A stretch of DNA of 64,000 bases from Ursus arctos (Eukaryota > Chordata > Mammalia > Carnivora > Ursidae). Location of the stretch: positions 1,314,501-1,378,500 of the forward strand of contig NW_026622919.1 in assembly GCF_023065955.2 (NCBI RefSeq), written 5' to 3'. Numbering within the stretch: position 1 is the stretch's first letter; each line of letters starts with the position of its first letter. The notes under the pieces were generated by a model that saw only the letters and a list, made by a program, of their open reading frames with translations, did not search any database and had not been told where the DNA came from. Below, one piece after another: positions 22,401 through 33,560 of this stretch. The translations under genes and the position numbers were made by a program.

Positions 22401-25400
22401 GCGACTGGCGATGCCCACCTGCACCCACCCGCCCCGGCCCAGCCGGCAGCTCACCGCTGATGGAGCCCAGCAACACCTTCTTGTAGAAAGGCAGGGGCCC
22501 CTGGCTGCCCTTGGTCACGTGGTCCCGCACGGTCTCATAGATGGCGAACCGAGTCAGGGAGTAGGTCATCTGGGGGCAGAGGGGCCCAGCTCAGAGGGTG
22601 CAGGTGGAGGCACCCTGCTGGGCATGTCGGCCCTCCCCACCCCAGCCCTTCTGGGGCACAATCATCACCAAATGGGCCATGGGGACAGGGAAGGACCCTC
22701 CCAAGGCCACACCGTGACCAAGTGACTGAGCCAACTCATAAACCCGGGGCTGGCTGAGTCCAGAGTCTCCCTCCCTGGGTTCAGTTTCCCCATCTCTAAG
22801 TAGACGCCTTGAGCCAGCTGTGAGAGCAGGGCTGGCCCCGTGGAAGGCAGAAGCACGCCCCAGGCCACCACACCCTGCCGATTCCCCAAGCCTTGTGGTT
22901 CCCTTCTCCTAACCAGCCTTAAGAAGGAAGACAAAGTAACGACCACGTCCACAGGGCACCCACAGCGCTGGGGACACGCCAGCCCTCCCCTCCACCTGCA
23001 TGCGCTCTGGAACCAGGACTCAGGGAAGCCCTCGGCAGGCCCGCAGGGGGGACCCTGGGAGGCAGACGTGCCCTCCCAGCAGTCCTACCCCCCCCCCCTG
23101 TCCAGGAGGGGGCCCCCGAGGCACCTGTCTGCACAGGGAGGCACTGAGGCCGTTGTAGAGCGCCAGGATGCCGTCGGAGCGCACCACCTGCAGCGCCATG
23201 CCCGTCATGCGCAGCTTCACCTCCTGCTGTGTCTGCAGGTGCACCTGCGGGGGGGGGGGGGGTCCCACAGCTGCTCAGAACAGGCCCCGCCCCAGGGCCC
23301 ACCCAGTCCAGCTCTGCTCTGAGCCCTTTCCCACCACCCACCACTGCTACACCCACATGAGGACCCCATGCGCTGAGTGCTATCAGCACCCCAGTTTAGA
23401 GATGGGAAACTGAGGCACAGGGAGACACAGAGGTCTCCTAAGGGTGTCCAGCTAGGTGTAGATGGATTCCACGTCCACACCTGGCACCAACCTCTATTCC
23501 ACACTACTGTGCTTTCCAAGTGACAATACCGGCTGACACATAAGCCCACCAGGCCCGTGAGAAACAGTTCACATACGTGTCTGAGTCCTCACGGCACCGC
23601 TGCAGGAGTGGGGGTCATCAGTCCCACTTTGATGGACACTGAGGCAGGGTGTGGACCCGGCAAGGTGACTCTAGATCCCCATTTCTTAGTCATGCCACTT
23701 CTCAAGAGGGATCAAAAGTTATGGAGACTCAGAGACAGGCTGAAGAAACATGTTGGGCTTGGAAGTGATGCTTGGAGTCCCCCGGGGGAGAGGGGAAAGG
23801 ACGCTCCTGGGAGGGCCAGGGCACAGCCACCCCGGAGTCTGTCCCTGTACACCCCACTCTGGGCAGGTTACAGACCCTCCTGCCTCAGTTTCCCTCAGTG
23901 TGCTATGAAGATTAAGTAGCTCAGTGGGTGTACCTTTCCCTTCCTTCTCTGTCCCTGCCCAGGGGCTTGGGTGGTGGGGCAGCAAAGGTGGGTGGGGATG
24001 GCGAGGGCTCTGTGCTCCGCTCAGCCACATCGGCCAGTTGGACAGGACAGAGGGCACTGGGCCTGGGGGCAAGGTGTCCACGCAGGGAGCAGCCCTTGTC
24101 CAGGCGAGCAGCAGCTGCAAGGACTGAGCCAGGGCATGGGGCAAAGGGAGAGATCACAGAGCTGTAAAATCATTTCTCCAGTGGCCACGCCGTCGAGAGG
24201 CAACGAGTTCAGCCAGGGCCTCCCTGTGAGGCCGCCTCCAAGGCTGTCCGCACTGCCTGCTGCACCCCCGCAGAGGGCTGATTACTCCCTGGGCCAGACA
24301 GCAGTCATCGTCCTGTGGCTGCCTGCCTCCCTTGACCCCCCCTCCCCCCGCCCCGCCTGGAAGCGTTCTGCAGCAAAACAGCACCGGGGGCGGGGGGCGG
24401 GGGAGGGCATGGGGCAATGATGCCCAAAGGAGCCTTGGACAATGGACAAGGGACTCGAGGCGGCTCCAAGGGCCCTGGAAGCTGTGCCCACCCACAATCA
24501 GACACAGAGCCTAACTCTCCAGGGCCCCACGGTGGGGGTGGCACAGGCGGCACAGTACCTGCGTGGGCATCGGAAGAGCAAACTAAAACAGACACGAGGG
24601 GGGAGGGTGCTCCTTCCCAAACCAAAAAGCACCTTTCTGTTCACTGTCACCCCTCTCTCAGGTGGTCACACCACCCTCCAGGCCTGGTCCTGCTCCCCCC
24701 CATGCCTCCCAGGCCCTGAGGCTACTAGGAGCCATGCAGGCCTCTCCCAGGACAAGCCAGGTCTCAGGTGTGCCAACGGGGCTACCACCTTAAGCCCCCA
24801 CATCTGCTAATCCTGCCTTCACTGGCAGTGAGCGTTTTTTACTAAAGTCAATCCCCTTCATTTAGGACAAAAAGCTGCTCAAAGAAACGTACTCCCAGGC
24901 GGAGGAGGGGTGGGGGGGGGCCTGGCCGGAGGCTGAGGTTTGGGTCAACAGGGCCACAGATGCCAATCCCGCCCAGGGCGTGAGTACCGGGGTCAGGCTG
25001 CTTCGGGTGGGGGTAGGGACCGCCCCTGGCCCACAGGTCCCATGTGACCACAGTCCAGGTTCCCCAGGGCAGGGCCTCCTGGGCAGACCAGCCTTTGCGT
25101 CATGGGCCCTTTCTTCTTTGTTCTTTGTAGTGAGAAAGGGGCAGCAAACAACCCCCCCTTGGCTGGCCCTAGGAGACAAGAGCTCTGTGTCATACTGCCC
25201 CATAAGCATTTTTCCTAAAAAAAAGTAAAAGGAGCGTGAATGCTTCTTGCTCACCCTCACAGAGCAGGACCTGCGTGGGTGCGGGGTCTGTGGCCTCCAG
25301 GTGCCCACCCAGTCCAGGAGGAAGCAACCCAAAGCAGGGATACGCCCAGGCTGTGCACCCCATTCCCTCTTGTGTGCTGGGTACCCACCAGGCAGGGAGG

Positions 25401-25883
25401 CCACCTGGTCCATGCCCTGGGTGTGCCAGAGCCCACATGAACCCCACAGAACCACCCCAGCAACTCGAAACCAGGCAGAACTGTCCTCAAAACTGCGGGA
25501 TGTAAATTGGCTCAGAGAGGCCAAGCGACTAGCCCAAGGTCACACAGGTAGTACTGGGCACAACCGGGGTTGGACCGCGGCCCGCGATCCCCAGCAACGG
25601 GGACCTCCACTTCGGAGTGGGCCAGGGTCTTCGGGTGGGGGTAGTGAACCATAAGGCAGCCCCAAGTCTCAGGCCCTCCCGGGCCAGTGCACCGCCACGC
25701 TGGTCTGTGCCCAGGCGTGGGCGGGCCCCGCGCCTCCCCCGCAACTCCTGGCCCCTCGCGCCCGCCCCGCCCCTCCCGCGCCGCCCTTACCTTCAGCAGG
25801 TCCAACGGGTGCGTGCAGCAGGCGGCTCCGCAGGAGGCCAGTCCCCCGAAGTACCAGCGCGACACGCGCGCCTCCGCCGCCAT
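19434..25883 (-). CDS. SLC25A10: Mitochondrial dicarboxylate carrier (11 coding exons)
   Basis: This inner-membrane carrier exchanges malate or succinate for phosphate, sulfate or thiosulfate. Exons, in transcript order: 25791-25883, 23125-23244, 22455-22569, 22321-22369, 22090-22131, 21353-21396, 21160-21230, 20801-20893, 20441-20518, 19762-19818, 19434-19535. All junctions are GT-AG and phases close to 287 residues, the human length. It has the threefold SLC25 build with signatures HPLDLLK (residues 25-31), TPADMVNVR and QPLDVLKTR, and begins MAAEARVSRW. Exon 4 encodes GCIGGFVG where I recall GLAGGFVG in human; the glycines that matter for helix packing are kept. Intron 10 is only 226 nt and extremely C-rich. 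Intron 9 holds a SINE. The gene lies downstream of MRPL12 on the same strand, separated by about 4 kb. Confidence 0.97.
19536..19761 (-). repeat. C-rich (transcript G-rich) imperfect repeat filling SLC25A10 intron 10
   Basis: Most of this 226-nt intron is made of variants of CCGCCCC, CAGCCCC and ACCGCCCCCC on the plus strand. The pre-mRNA therefore carries many runs of three to six G. CACCGCCCCC is repeated in tandem around 19624-19652. Confidence 0.8.
20159..20265 (+). mobile_element. Short CAN-SINE in SLC25A10 intron 9
   Basis: Head 'ccctgctggctcagtcggta', 'gagcatgcgactcttatctc' and 'gttgggcgtggagcctactt', then an A-rich tail. It is antisense to the gene. Its flanks 'aaaacacaca' and 'aaagacacaca' may be a decayed target-site duplication. 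Confidence 0.82.
23340..23500 (+). repeat. MIR fragment in SLC25A10 intron 1 side
   Basis: Contains the MIR core-like run 'tttagagatgggaaactgagg' followed by 'cacagggagacacagagg' and 'tccagctaggt'. It lies in intron 1. A second, weaker MIR-like stretch follows at about 23575-23660. Confidence 0.6.
25470..25585 (+). repeat. MIR fragment in SLC25A10 intron 1
   Basis: 'ggctcagagaggccaagcga' and 'agcccaaggtcacacaggta' are the conserved right half of MIR. The copy is intronic, about 200 bp from the exon 1 donor. Confidence 0.75.
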
Positions 25884-26480
25884 GGCCCGCGCCGCGGACG
25901 CCCAGGAGCGCCGGCAGCCCGCTCGCGGCTCCCGCTGCCCACAACCCAGCCCCGGCCTCCGCCCGGCCCCGATCGGACCCCGACTGCAGCCCCGGACCCC
26001 GGCCCGCACCGCCGCCCGCGCCGAGTTCAAAGCGCCACCCGCCACCCGCGCCCCGCGCAGCCAATGCGCCCGCGCGGCCCTGGGGGCGGGGCCAGGGAAG
26101 GGGGCGGGGCCCGAGAGACCCCGCCTCGAGCCGGGGGGCGGCCCGCGTGCCTTAAAGCGGCCGCGGCCGAGCCGCGGGGCCGAGTGGGCTCAGCGGAGCC
26201 GTCTGCCCCTGCGCGTGAGGGGGTAGGGCGTGGCGGGGGGCCGCACCGACCTCAGGGAGCCTGCTGGGTGGGTCTGCTCCACTTCCCCCGGAAGCCTGGC
26301 GTCCCCCCACCCCGCTCTGCTCCGGCCGCCGCAGGGTCACCCCCCACGCCTAGGGCAGGTCTCCGAAGGTCACCGCCGAGGAGCGGCCTCGGCGCTCCGC
26401 CAGCCCCAGCCACTCCCGGAGGCCGGCCTCCTGCAAGCAGTCCGCCCCAGCCGCGGCCCTGACCTTGCACCCAGTGTCCC
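25884..26480 (-). promoter_or_regulatory. SLC25A10: CpG-island promoter of SLC25A10
   Basis: A dense CpG stretch that also covers exon 1 (about 25650-26480). No TATA box is placed plausibly. A CCAAT motif lies at about 26060-26064 ('agccaatgcgcccgcg') and GC boxes at 26085-26110 ('gggggcggggccagg', 'gggggcggggccc'). The start site probably lies within about 150 bp upstream of the ATG at 25883; that placement is inferred. Confidence 0.6.
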
Positions 26481-27403
26481 AGCCCCGCCACGCAGGCCCT
26501 GGCCCACGTGCATCTGCAGGAGGTGGCCGAAAACCTTCTTGGAGCCAGTCTGCGGATTACAGGAAGACTAGGAGCAAAAGACACTTCGGGGAGACTAGCG
26601 GCCCTCCGGTGCTCCCAGCCAAGGCCAGCCGCAGGTGTGTTCTGACCAGGCCGCCCCAGGCAGCCATCCCGGAAGAGGACGAGGAGACGGGAAGTTCCGA
26701 GCCACTGGGGTGCAGCCTCCTGGGAGCTGGCAGGTGGGAGGCTGCCTGCCCCCAGGACAGAGCCACCTGTGTGCAGGTCCCTACTCTCATTCCACCATCC
26801 CGCAAACAGGAGGTGCAGGTGTGCTTCTAGGCCAGAGATGCACCTGCTGGGCCAGGTGGAAATCTGAACCCAGGCCACTTCGCAGCAGGGACACACAGAC
26901 CCCTTCCCCCCCGGAAGAACCTCCATCTCACAGTCCCAGCTTGGCCACTGCAGCCCCCCACCTCCCAAGGGAGAAGGGTGAGGCGCACTGGGGAAAGAGC
27001 TCTGGGTCCCCCGAACCTGCCGAGCGCCCCAAGTACCAAGTGCAGCCCTGCCTCTGAGCGCCCCGCCGTTACCCCCGCTGAGTCGGAGGCGAAGTACGGG
27101 CCAGCAGCCCCGTTTGCTCAGAGCTGCCACTGGGAGACTAAGGAGACGTCTTCTAGAACCCCAGGAGGCCCCTGATCCCTGAGGTCATCAGCTGGGGAAG
27201 GGAACAGCTGCAGAGATGGTGTCTGGCCCAGAAATGCTGGGGACCCTGGGAGGTGGGGGTGTTGGCCACACAGGCATCTGAAGTGGAGGGGCAGGATCGA
27301 GAGAAAGAGACTAGCTGCAGACTAGATGGAAACACGGGTGTGAGGTGCAGGTGGGGGAGCACAGTGGGGAGGGGTCACGGCAATTCTCTAGAAGAAACCA
27401 GGA

Positions 27404-27490
27404 TGGCTGGCTCAGTTCCAAGGGCATGTGACTCTTGATCTTGGGGTTCCGAGTTCAAGCCCCACATTGGACATAAAGCTTACTTTTAAA
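27404..27490 (+). mobile_element. Short CAN-SINE
   Basis: Head 'aggatggctggctcagttcc', 'tgactcttgatcttggggtt' and 'caagccccacattggacata'. It is the short subtype and ends in 'cttacttttaaaaaattc'. Confidence 0.8.
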
Positions 27491-27505
27491 AAATTCAATT
27501 GTAGA

Positions 27506-27700
27506 GGCGCCTGGGTGGCTCAGTTGGTTAAGCGTCTGCCCTCAGCTCGGGTCCTGACCCCAGGGTCCTGGGATGCAGCCCTGCATCAGGCTCCCTGCTT
27601 AGTGGGGAGTCTGCTTCTCCCTCTGCCTCTCCTCCTGCTCGTGCTCTCTTGTCTCTCTCTCAAATGAATAAATCTTTTAAAAAATAAATCTATAAAAGCC
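27506..27700 (+). mobile_element. Full-length CAN-SINE with near-perfect TSD, in L1
   Basis: Canonical head 'aggcgcctgggtggctcagt' and 'tggttaagcgtctgccctca', CT-rich middle and 'aaatgaataaatctttt' tail. Flanks 'ttaaaaaattcaattgta' and 'ttaaaaaattcaactgta' differ at one base. The sequence after it ('tttctctatatcagcaataa') is an L1 ORF2 fragment. Confidence 0.9.
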
Positions 27701-29849
27701 TTTAAAAAATTCAACTGTATTTCTCTATATCAGCAATAAACAAACTGAAATTAAATTAGGAAAAACAATTCCATTAAGAAAAAAGAAAAACAGAGATGTA
27801 GGACACACGCCAAAGCTCTGCAAGGAAATGTGAAAATACGTCACCAAACTAGACGGCTTCCACACCTCAGCCCTTTGTTTAAAGAAACAGAGCTAACAGA
27901 CCGGACTGGTAGGTTGCAGGGGAGTGGCCTCCTTATCCACGGTCCCAGGTGAGTAGCATCTTCAAGCACAAAAGCTGCCCAGAAGCAGGTCTCCTTCAGG
28001 ATAATTCAGACTCAGCCCAAGGGCAAGGTCATCAGGTCCTGACTACAAAGAAGCTAATCTCAGAGGTGGCCAGTGGAAGGGACAGCCCAGAAAGCGAGGG
28101 CCGCCCCCTCTCTGTGGTCACGTCCTCAAGACAGGGTCCTACACCCGCAGCGGACAGGGAGGCCCCAGTGCACAGACCAGGACCTCCCCAAGTGAGCTTG
28201 GTGGATCCCAGAGGCTTCGGAGGAGAAACTGGAGATCTGGAAAGTGAAATGTGGAGAGCAGCCACGCAGCACGCTGCAACCCGCCAACTCCCTCGACCCC
28301 TGGGAACGCTCGGGGAGAGCAAAGTGTGGAGCCATCCTGGAAAATGGAAAATGCACCAAGGATGGGGCACCTTTTTTAGAAACTGGTGGCACTTTGGAAG
28401 CTGTAGGTCAGCGAACTCAAAAAGATCCGCAGCCGAATTCTCAAATGGATAACAACTGGTGCATAAACCCGAGGTCTTAAGGAGCTGAGGCGAGCTACTG
28501 AAAACAAGGCTGCCTGGCTGGGCCTCTTGGGCAGGGGCCTGTCTGCGCGGCGGCATTCCCATGTCCTCATGCTGCCTAGCGAGGACGATGGGGTCACGTG
28601 GGGGGCCAGGCGGATCCAGGGTCCCTGGGATGGGCAGGAGGCAGGGGTCAGCTCCAGATCCCCGTCTTCCATGTTTCATTAGCCTGCACAAAGACCCAGC
28701 AGGCTAACTCCTCGCAGGATCTGGCAGGCCCTGTAAGGCTTTCCCGTGGTGCCATCGGGGCAACGCAGGATGCACGCCAGACCTACTCCCCTGCTAAGCC
28801 CAGGACTCCGGGCTCACCCACCTACTGCCAGGTCGGAGACACAACTTCATTGGCCAGCGGCAGACCAGAGCAGGTCAGCACTGGAGCTGGGGGGATGGGG
28901 GTAGGACCATCAGGGCCCGTGAGGTCAGGTGGGGGGCACCAAGCGCACACCATCTGAGCACTGTCCTAGCCTGGGGTAAGGCAGACGGAACGGGGGTGGC
29001 CCGACAGCCTGATGGCCCTGGGGTGGAGCACCGCCTGCACTTTTGAGCAGCACCCCCAGTACGCCCCATCATCCCAAGAAGAGGTAAGGGGAGGGAGGCT
29101 GTCCTCATCATCACCCCAACTCCCCTGGAAAGACAAAGGGGCTCAGAGAACAGACTCTGGAGGTGACCTGAGGAAGGCCGAGGATGGTCCCTGAGTTCGG
29201 ACCACTCCCCCCAGGAAAAAGCAGTTAGGTCAGCAGGACACTTGGCCAGCCATCCCTGCCCCAGGGCGCCTAGTAGTCACCTGTTGAGGGAAGGCACGCC
29301 CAGAGATCTGCTGAGGGTGAATCATTAACTCTCTAGGACGGCCAGGGCCGCAGACTTGGCCAGTAGGACTCTCTGGGTCAGGGAACAGCCTTCTTACAAG
29401 GAGTCCAGCAGGAAGCATACCCTCTGTGTGCTGGGCGTACCCCCGGGAGCACAGCAGCTCCCCAGGCCTGTCCTGAGGGGTTCTATCCCACACGCAACGT
29501 CCCCTTCTGGTCCTGCCATTCTCAGGCACATGCCTCACCTCTCACCTCAGTCTGCTAACGGCCACCCCAGGTGCCCCCTACCCACCTCCCGGGTGATGAG
29601 CTGGTATCAGCCACGGGCCAGCTGCCCGCCCCCCCCCCCTCCCCGTGTGCCGCTGCCAGCCCTGCGAGGTCAGGCCCCTGCACACAAAGGACCCAAAGAT
29701 CCCCGGCCGACCCCCACACATCCCGCTGGGGAATGATGGGGGCCAGGGAGGAGCCCTGCCACCTCCAGGTGGCTGTCCTGGCCAGCTTCGCCCTGCCCAC
29801 CTGGCAGCCCACCCAGACACAGCAGTCTGCACACACCACGCCCAAACAA

Positions 29850-29855
29850 TGTATT
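29850..29855 (-). terminator. MRPL12: Variant poly(A) signal (AATACA) of MRPL12
   Basis: On the minus strand AATACA lies about 245 nt past the stop codon, followed by the GT-rich run 'gtggtgtgtgcag'. No AATAAA or ATTAAA was seen between the stop and this point. AATACA is a known minor variant. Confidence 0.5.
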
Positions 29856-30098
29856 TTTCTCAGTGGCCACCAGGGGGTGCGTGTTGACCGTGGTATGTTC
29901 TAGAGTCCGTCTCCCCAGTGCTCACACAGGTGCCGCGACCCCAGGCTCAGCAGGTCCATCTGCCCGTCCCCGAACGGAACTGGCCCAGATGTCCCGGTGC
30001 AGGAGTTCTGTGCGGAGGCCGCTTCCACCAGCGGGTCCCAGATGTTGGGGAATCGCCCAGGTCCCAGGGAGCCCTGTCCACCAGTCCTCAGAGCAGGC

Positions 30099-33000
30099 CT
30101 ACTCCAGAACCACGGTGCCACCCACCGCCTCCAGAGCTGCCTTGATCTTCTCTGCCTCCGCCTTGGCAACATTGGCTTTGATTTCCTGGGGCAGGGACTC
30201 CACCAGCTTCTTTGCCTGCCACAGAGCAAAGTCAGAAAGGGGGCCTGGGTGGCCGTAACCCAGCTGCCCCAGAAGGGACCAGTCCCAGTACCATTCGCGT
30301 GGTAGGAACAGCAGGGAGAGGCCCGTGCAGCACACAGAGCTCACCTGGACGAGATTTATGCCCTGGATGTAGTTCTTGACCTCCTTGATCAGCTTCACTT
30401 TGTCCACGGGCTTTGCCTCTGTTAGGCGGACAGTGAAGTGTGTCTGTTCTTTTTGTGTGGGGATGTCTTCTTCTGCCTCCTGGGGGAGGGAGAGACAAAG
30501 CCCCGGGTAAAGCAGGCACATTCGCTCCTGGGCCACCCTGTCCTGTAACCCCAAAGCCAGGTTGGCAGCTCCAGCAGGAGGCGCACCAGGCCTGCTGGGC
30601 TCGGGGCTAACCGCTGGGAGCCTTCCCTCCCACACACACTCCCCAGCTGAGAGCGGGCTCCCTCGCTGGAAATGCCGCCTTCTCCCCAGAGGCTGTTCTG
30701 AATCTGCGCCCCCCCCCCCTTTGCCGGGCTCAAGTTCCCTCATCCCTTAAAAGGTGTAACTTGTGGACGGGCAGATGACACCAACAGCTCTTATCCAACA
30801 GCGTTTCAGGAAAGCAGGGCCGTTCCCATCTTCAGCCAAACCCCAAATCACGTGTGGATGACAAACCAACAGAGCCCCTGCTGTCACAGGTGAAGACGCA
30901 GCCCCCCCACAGAGCAGGGGCCACATGGCCCGGCAGCCTGGGCAGTCCTGGTTTGGATCTGCCCCCCAGTTATTAACAGTATCCCTTCCTTCTCAGAAGC
31001 GTTCCAGTTTAGACAATAAATTTCATAGCAGTTCTGTCTCTCCTTGCCCCAAATATTCCACCTGAATCTCATCAGCCTGGAAAGCTACCAGTTCGCAGCA
31101 CATGGGGGCAGTGGAGCTGATGCCGGTGCAACCGCCAGACACATCTGGGACATGGGACACTCCACAGGACCTCTGACCTGGACTTCTTAGTAGGGGATGG
31201 CCAGGGAAAAGGGACTGAGGACAGGAGCCAGACTTCAGAGACCCAGTGACCAGATGCGACACACAGACCTTGTTGAGACTGAGGTAAACCAACTGCTATA
31301 AAGTCCGGAACCATTAGCTAAATCTGAACAGACTGAGCCAGAGAATCACTGTTAATTACGTCTGTCGTGCAAATGGCTCGTAGCTACACTAAGAAAACAC
31401 CTCTGTGTTTAGAGATACGTGCTGGAGCACTCAGAGAAAGGACAGACCAGACACGTGCCTTAAGCTTCAAGGGACAAGCAAAGTAAACACGGCAAAACCT
31501 TAATCGTTATTGAGACTGGGTGATACACACGTGGGTCGTTCTTTGTACTTGTCGATAACTTTGGAATTCTCCCAAGAGAAATTGCAACATCCACTCACCA
31601 AACCAAAAACCAACAAGAACCACAAGTTAGTGTGTGGCTTCAGGTCAGCTGGTTTCATCGCGAAGACCCAAACCTGCCCACCCCCCCGCCCCATCTCTGC
31701 TCCAGCCCTGGGCGTGCCCCATGGCTCTCGTGCCCGCCGGCCCTTTGCTGGGAATGCCCCGCTCTCTTCCCATATTCCTCAAATCTCCCCCACAGTGTCA
31801 CCTCCTTATTGTGGCCTTCCTTGAAATTGTAACTCTCCCCCCCCCTTAAGTTTCTTCTGTTTTTCCCACAGCACTTTTTATGTTCTGCTATTCAATGAAA
31901 TTTTTCTTTTTCCTCTTATTTGGTTCGTCGCCAATTTCCCTCCACAAAAAACATGGTCTCCATGTGGGCAGGTCATTGGCAGGAAGGTGGTCCCAAGGAG
32001 GCTGCATGGGGCCCACAGCTAGCATACACAGCTTTGCAGGACGTGTTGGCTGATGCAGGCCCAAGATGAGGGACAATGAAAGAAATCTGGCCGCCTGGCC
32101 ACGTGACACAGTGGCACCAGAGAAAAACCTTTTGCATGGAACCCTGGCCTGCGCTCACCTCGGGGGGTGCTGCTGCTGCAGGGGCCGCTCCGGGCATCGT
32201 TCCACCCATCGGCATGAGCCCAACATCCTGGATCTTCAGTGTTTTCTGCAGAGAGAAGGGAGAGCAGTCTCAGTAGCTGCCCATCAAATTCAGAAATGCC
32301 CACAGAAGCCCGGCACAGCCCTCATACGGAGGGAGCACACTTTGGACAATTTGCTATACTCCCCAAATATACCAGGAACAAGACCCAGGACTGGGCCCGT
32401 GATACCTTCAGAAGCTCGTTGAGATCTGAGATCTCCAGGAGTGTGAGGCTGGCGATGTCCTGGACCAGCTGCTGGATCTTGGGGGGGTACTCCTTGGGCG
32501 CGCTATCCAGGGGTGCACCGGCGAGGGCCTCCCCCATTCGACGGCTGCCGCATCTCATCAGCCGCACGGTGCAGACACGGGGCTCCTGTTGCCTAGCCCC
32601 CCATTCAAACAAGGCTGTCAGCCTGGCACAGACCAGGCGGGGAGGCACGATGAGCTCACGTCTAGCTCCCTGGTCCCAACCCGGGGTTCTCAGATTCCAG
32701 GGTCCACGCGGACAAAGGGATTTCCCAGCTACCTTAAAGTCTTCAATGAGCCTTAGAAATCCACCCAAGTAAGTATCTGCAGACATGCTCCCTACAACGT
32801 TAGTTTCCGGGTCGAAAAAACTATCCGCCCATGGGAGCAGAACAGTAACTTGAATGCATTTTGCTACACTAAGTTTCTCAGAATCTGGGGCCCTCGGGCG
32901 GCACAACGCCGGACCCACCGATAGAAGCCCTACCACGTCACTGGGGCTGCGGGGGAAACTGAGGCCTGGGGAGGGGCAGGGACCTGTGCACGGTCATCCG

Positions 33001-33287
33001 GGGCCAGGCCAGCACACTCAGCAGCCCGCGAGGGTAGGGAGTCGGAGGATGGGGAGGGGGGGGCGGCGCTCGCGACGCCCAGCTCCTCCGGGACCCGATG
33101 AGTGGGGGTGGCATCTCGCCCGCAGCACGGACGCCACCCCCAATCTGCAGCCTCAGTTGCCTGCCGAGGGCCCCGACCCTGCCACCCCTCCAGGCTTCGG
33201 CAGTCCGCGGTACCTGGCGAGACGGAGAGCAGCGCCCTGAAGCCTGAGACACGGCCCCCAAAGGGGGCGAGCAGCCACCGGCAGCAT
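30099..33287 (-). CDS. MRPL12: Mitochondrial ribosomal protein bL12m (5 exons)
   Basis: This is the stalk protein of the large mitoribosomal subunit; it recruits translation factors and is reported to bind mitochondrial RNA polymerase. Exons, in transcript order: 33214-33287, 32406-32592, 32159-32245, 30345-30479, 30099-30215. Together they encode 199 residues (human 198). Exon 1 encodes only the arginine- and alanine-rich targeting start [13 protein letters not shown]...LAR. The N-terminal dimerisation region is [20 protein letters not shown]. An Ala/Pro hinge (APAAAAPPE) leads to the L12 C-terminal domain from [16 protein letters not shown] to the end GGTVVLE. The start is fixed by homology, because upstream frames do not resemble the protein. 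The exon 2 acceptor is weak: GGGGGG precedes CTAG with little pyrimidine. The alternative AG at CAACAG would break the frame-consistent match. Confidence 0.96.
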
Positions 33288-33560
33288 CGGTCCGCGGGCG
33301 GGAAGGTCACACGCGGCTCCCGGGAGGAGGACGCTCTAGCCGCCGGGGCCGCCGAGCATACGAGTTGAATAAGGACGCTCTAGCCGCCGGGGCGGCCGAG
33401 CATTCGAGCTGAGTGAGGACGGTCTAGCCCACGAGGGCGTCGAGGAAACGAGTTGGAGAGGACGCTCTAGCCGCACCTCGCCCTGGCTTCCTCTCGCTCC
33501 CCGAGATTACCCACAAGGCGGCGAGCCGCGCAGGCGCAGGGTCTTGTTGGTGGCGGCCGG
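33288..33560 (-). promoter_or_regulatory. MRPL12: MRPL12 promoter and 5'UTR region
   Basis: This is a CpG-rich, TATA-less stretch next to the start codon. A GC box (GGGCGGG) lies at about 33295-33301. An NRF-1-like core, GCGCAGGCGCA, lies at 33528-33538, fitting a nuclear gene for a mitochondrial protein. A 44-bp tandem repeat occupies 33328-33474. The transcription start is not resolved. Confidence 0.55.
33328..33474. repeat. 44-bp minisatellite, about 3.4 copies
   Basis: Units start at 33328, 33372, 33416 and 33459 with AGGACGCTCTAGCC (third copy AGGACGGTCTAGCC). Spacings are 44, 44 and 43 bp and the last copy is partial (about 16 bp). Copies 1 and 2 share the inner 'gccggggc.gccgagcat'; copy 3 is more diverged. 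The array begins 41 bp upstream of the MRPL12 start codon. Confidence 0.92.

Larger units (their letters stand above)
26481..29849. other. Intergenic between SLC25A10 and MRPL12
   Basis: No exon recognised. It contains two adjacent SINEs (27404-27690) and a short L1 ORF2-derived stretch at about 27695-27800. The remaining sequence is unique, with no signal I could interpret. Confidence 0.55.
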
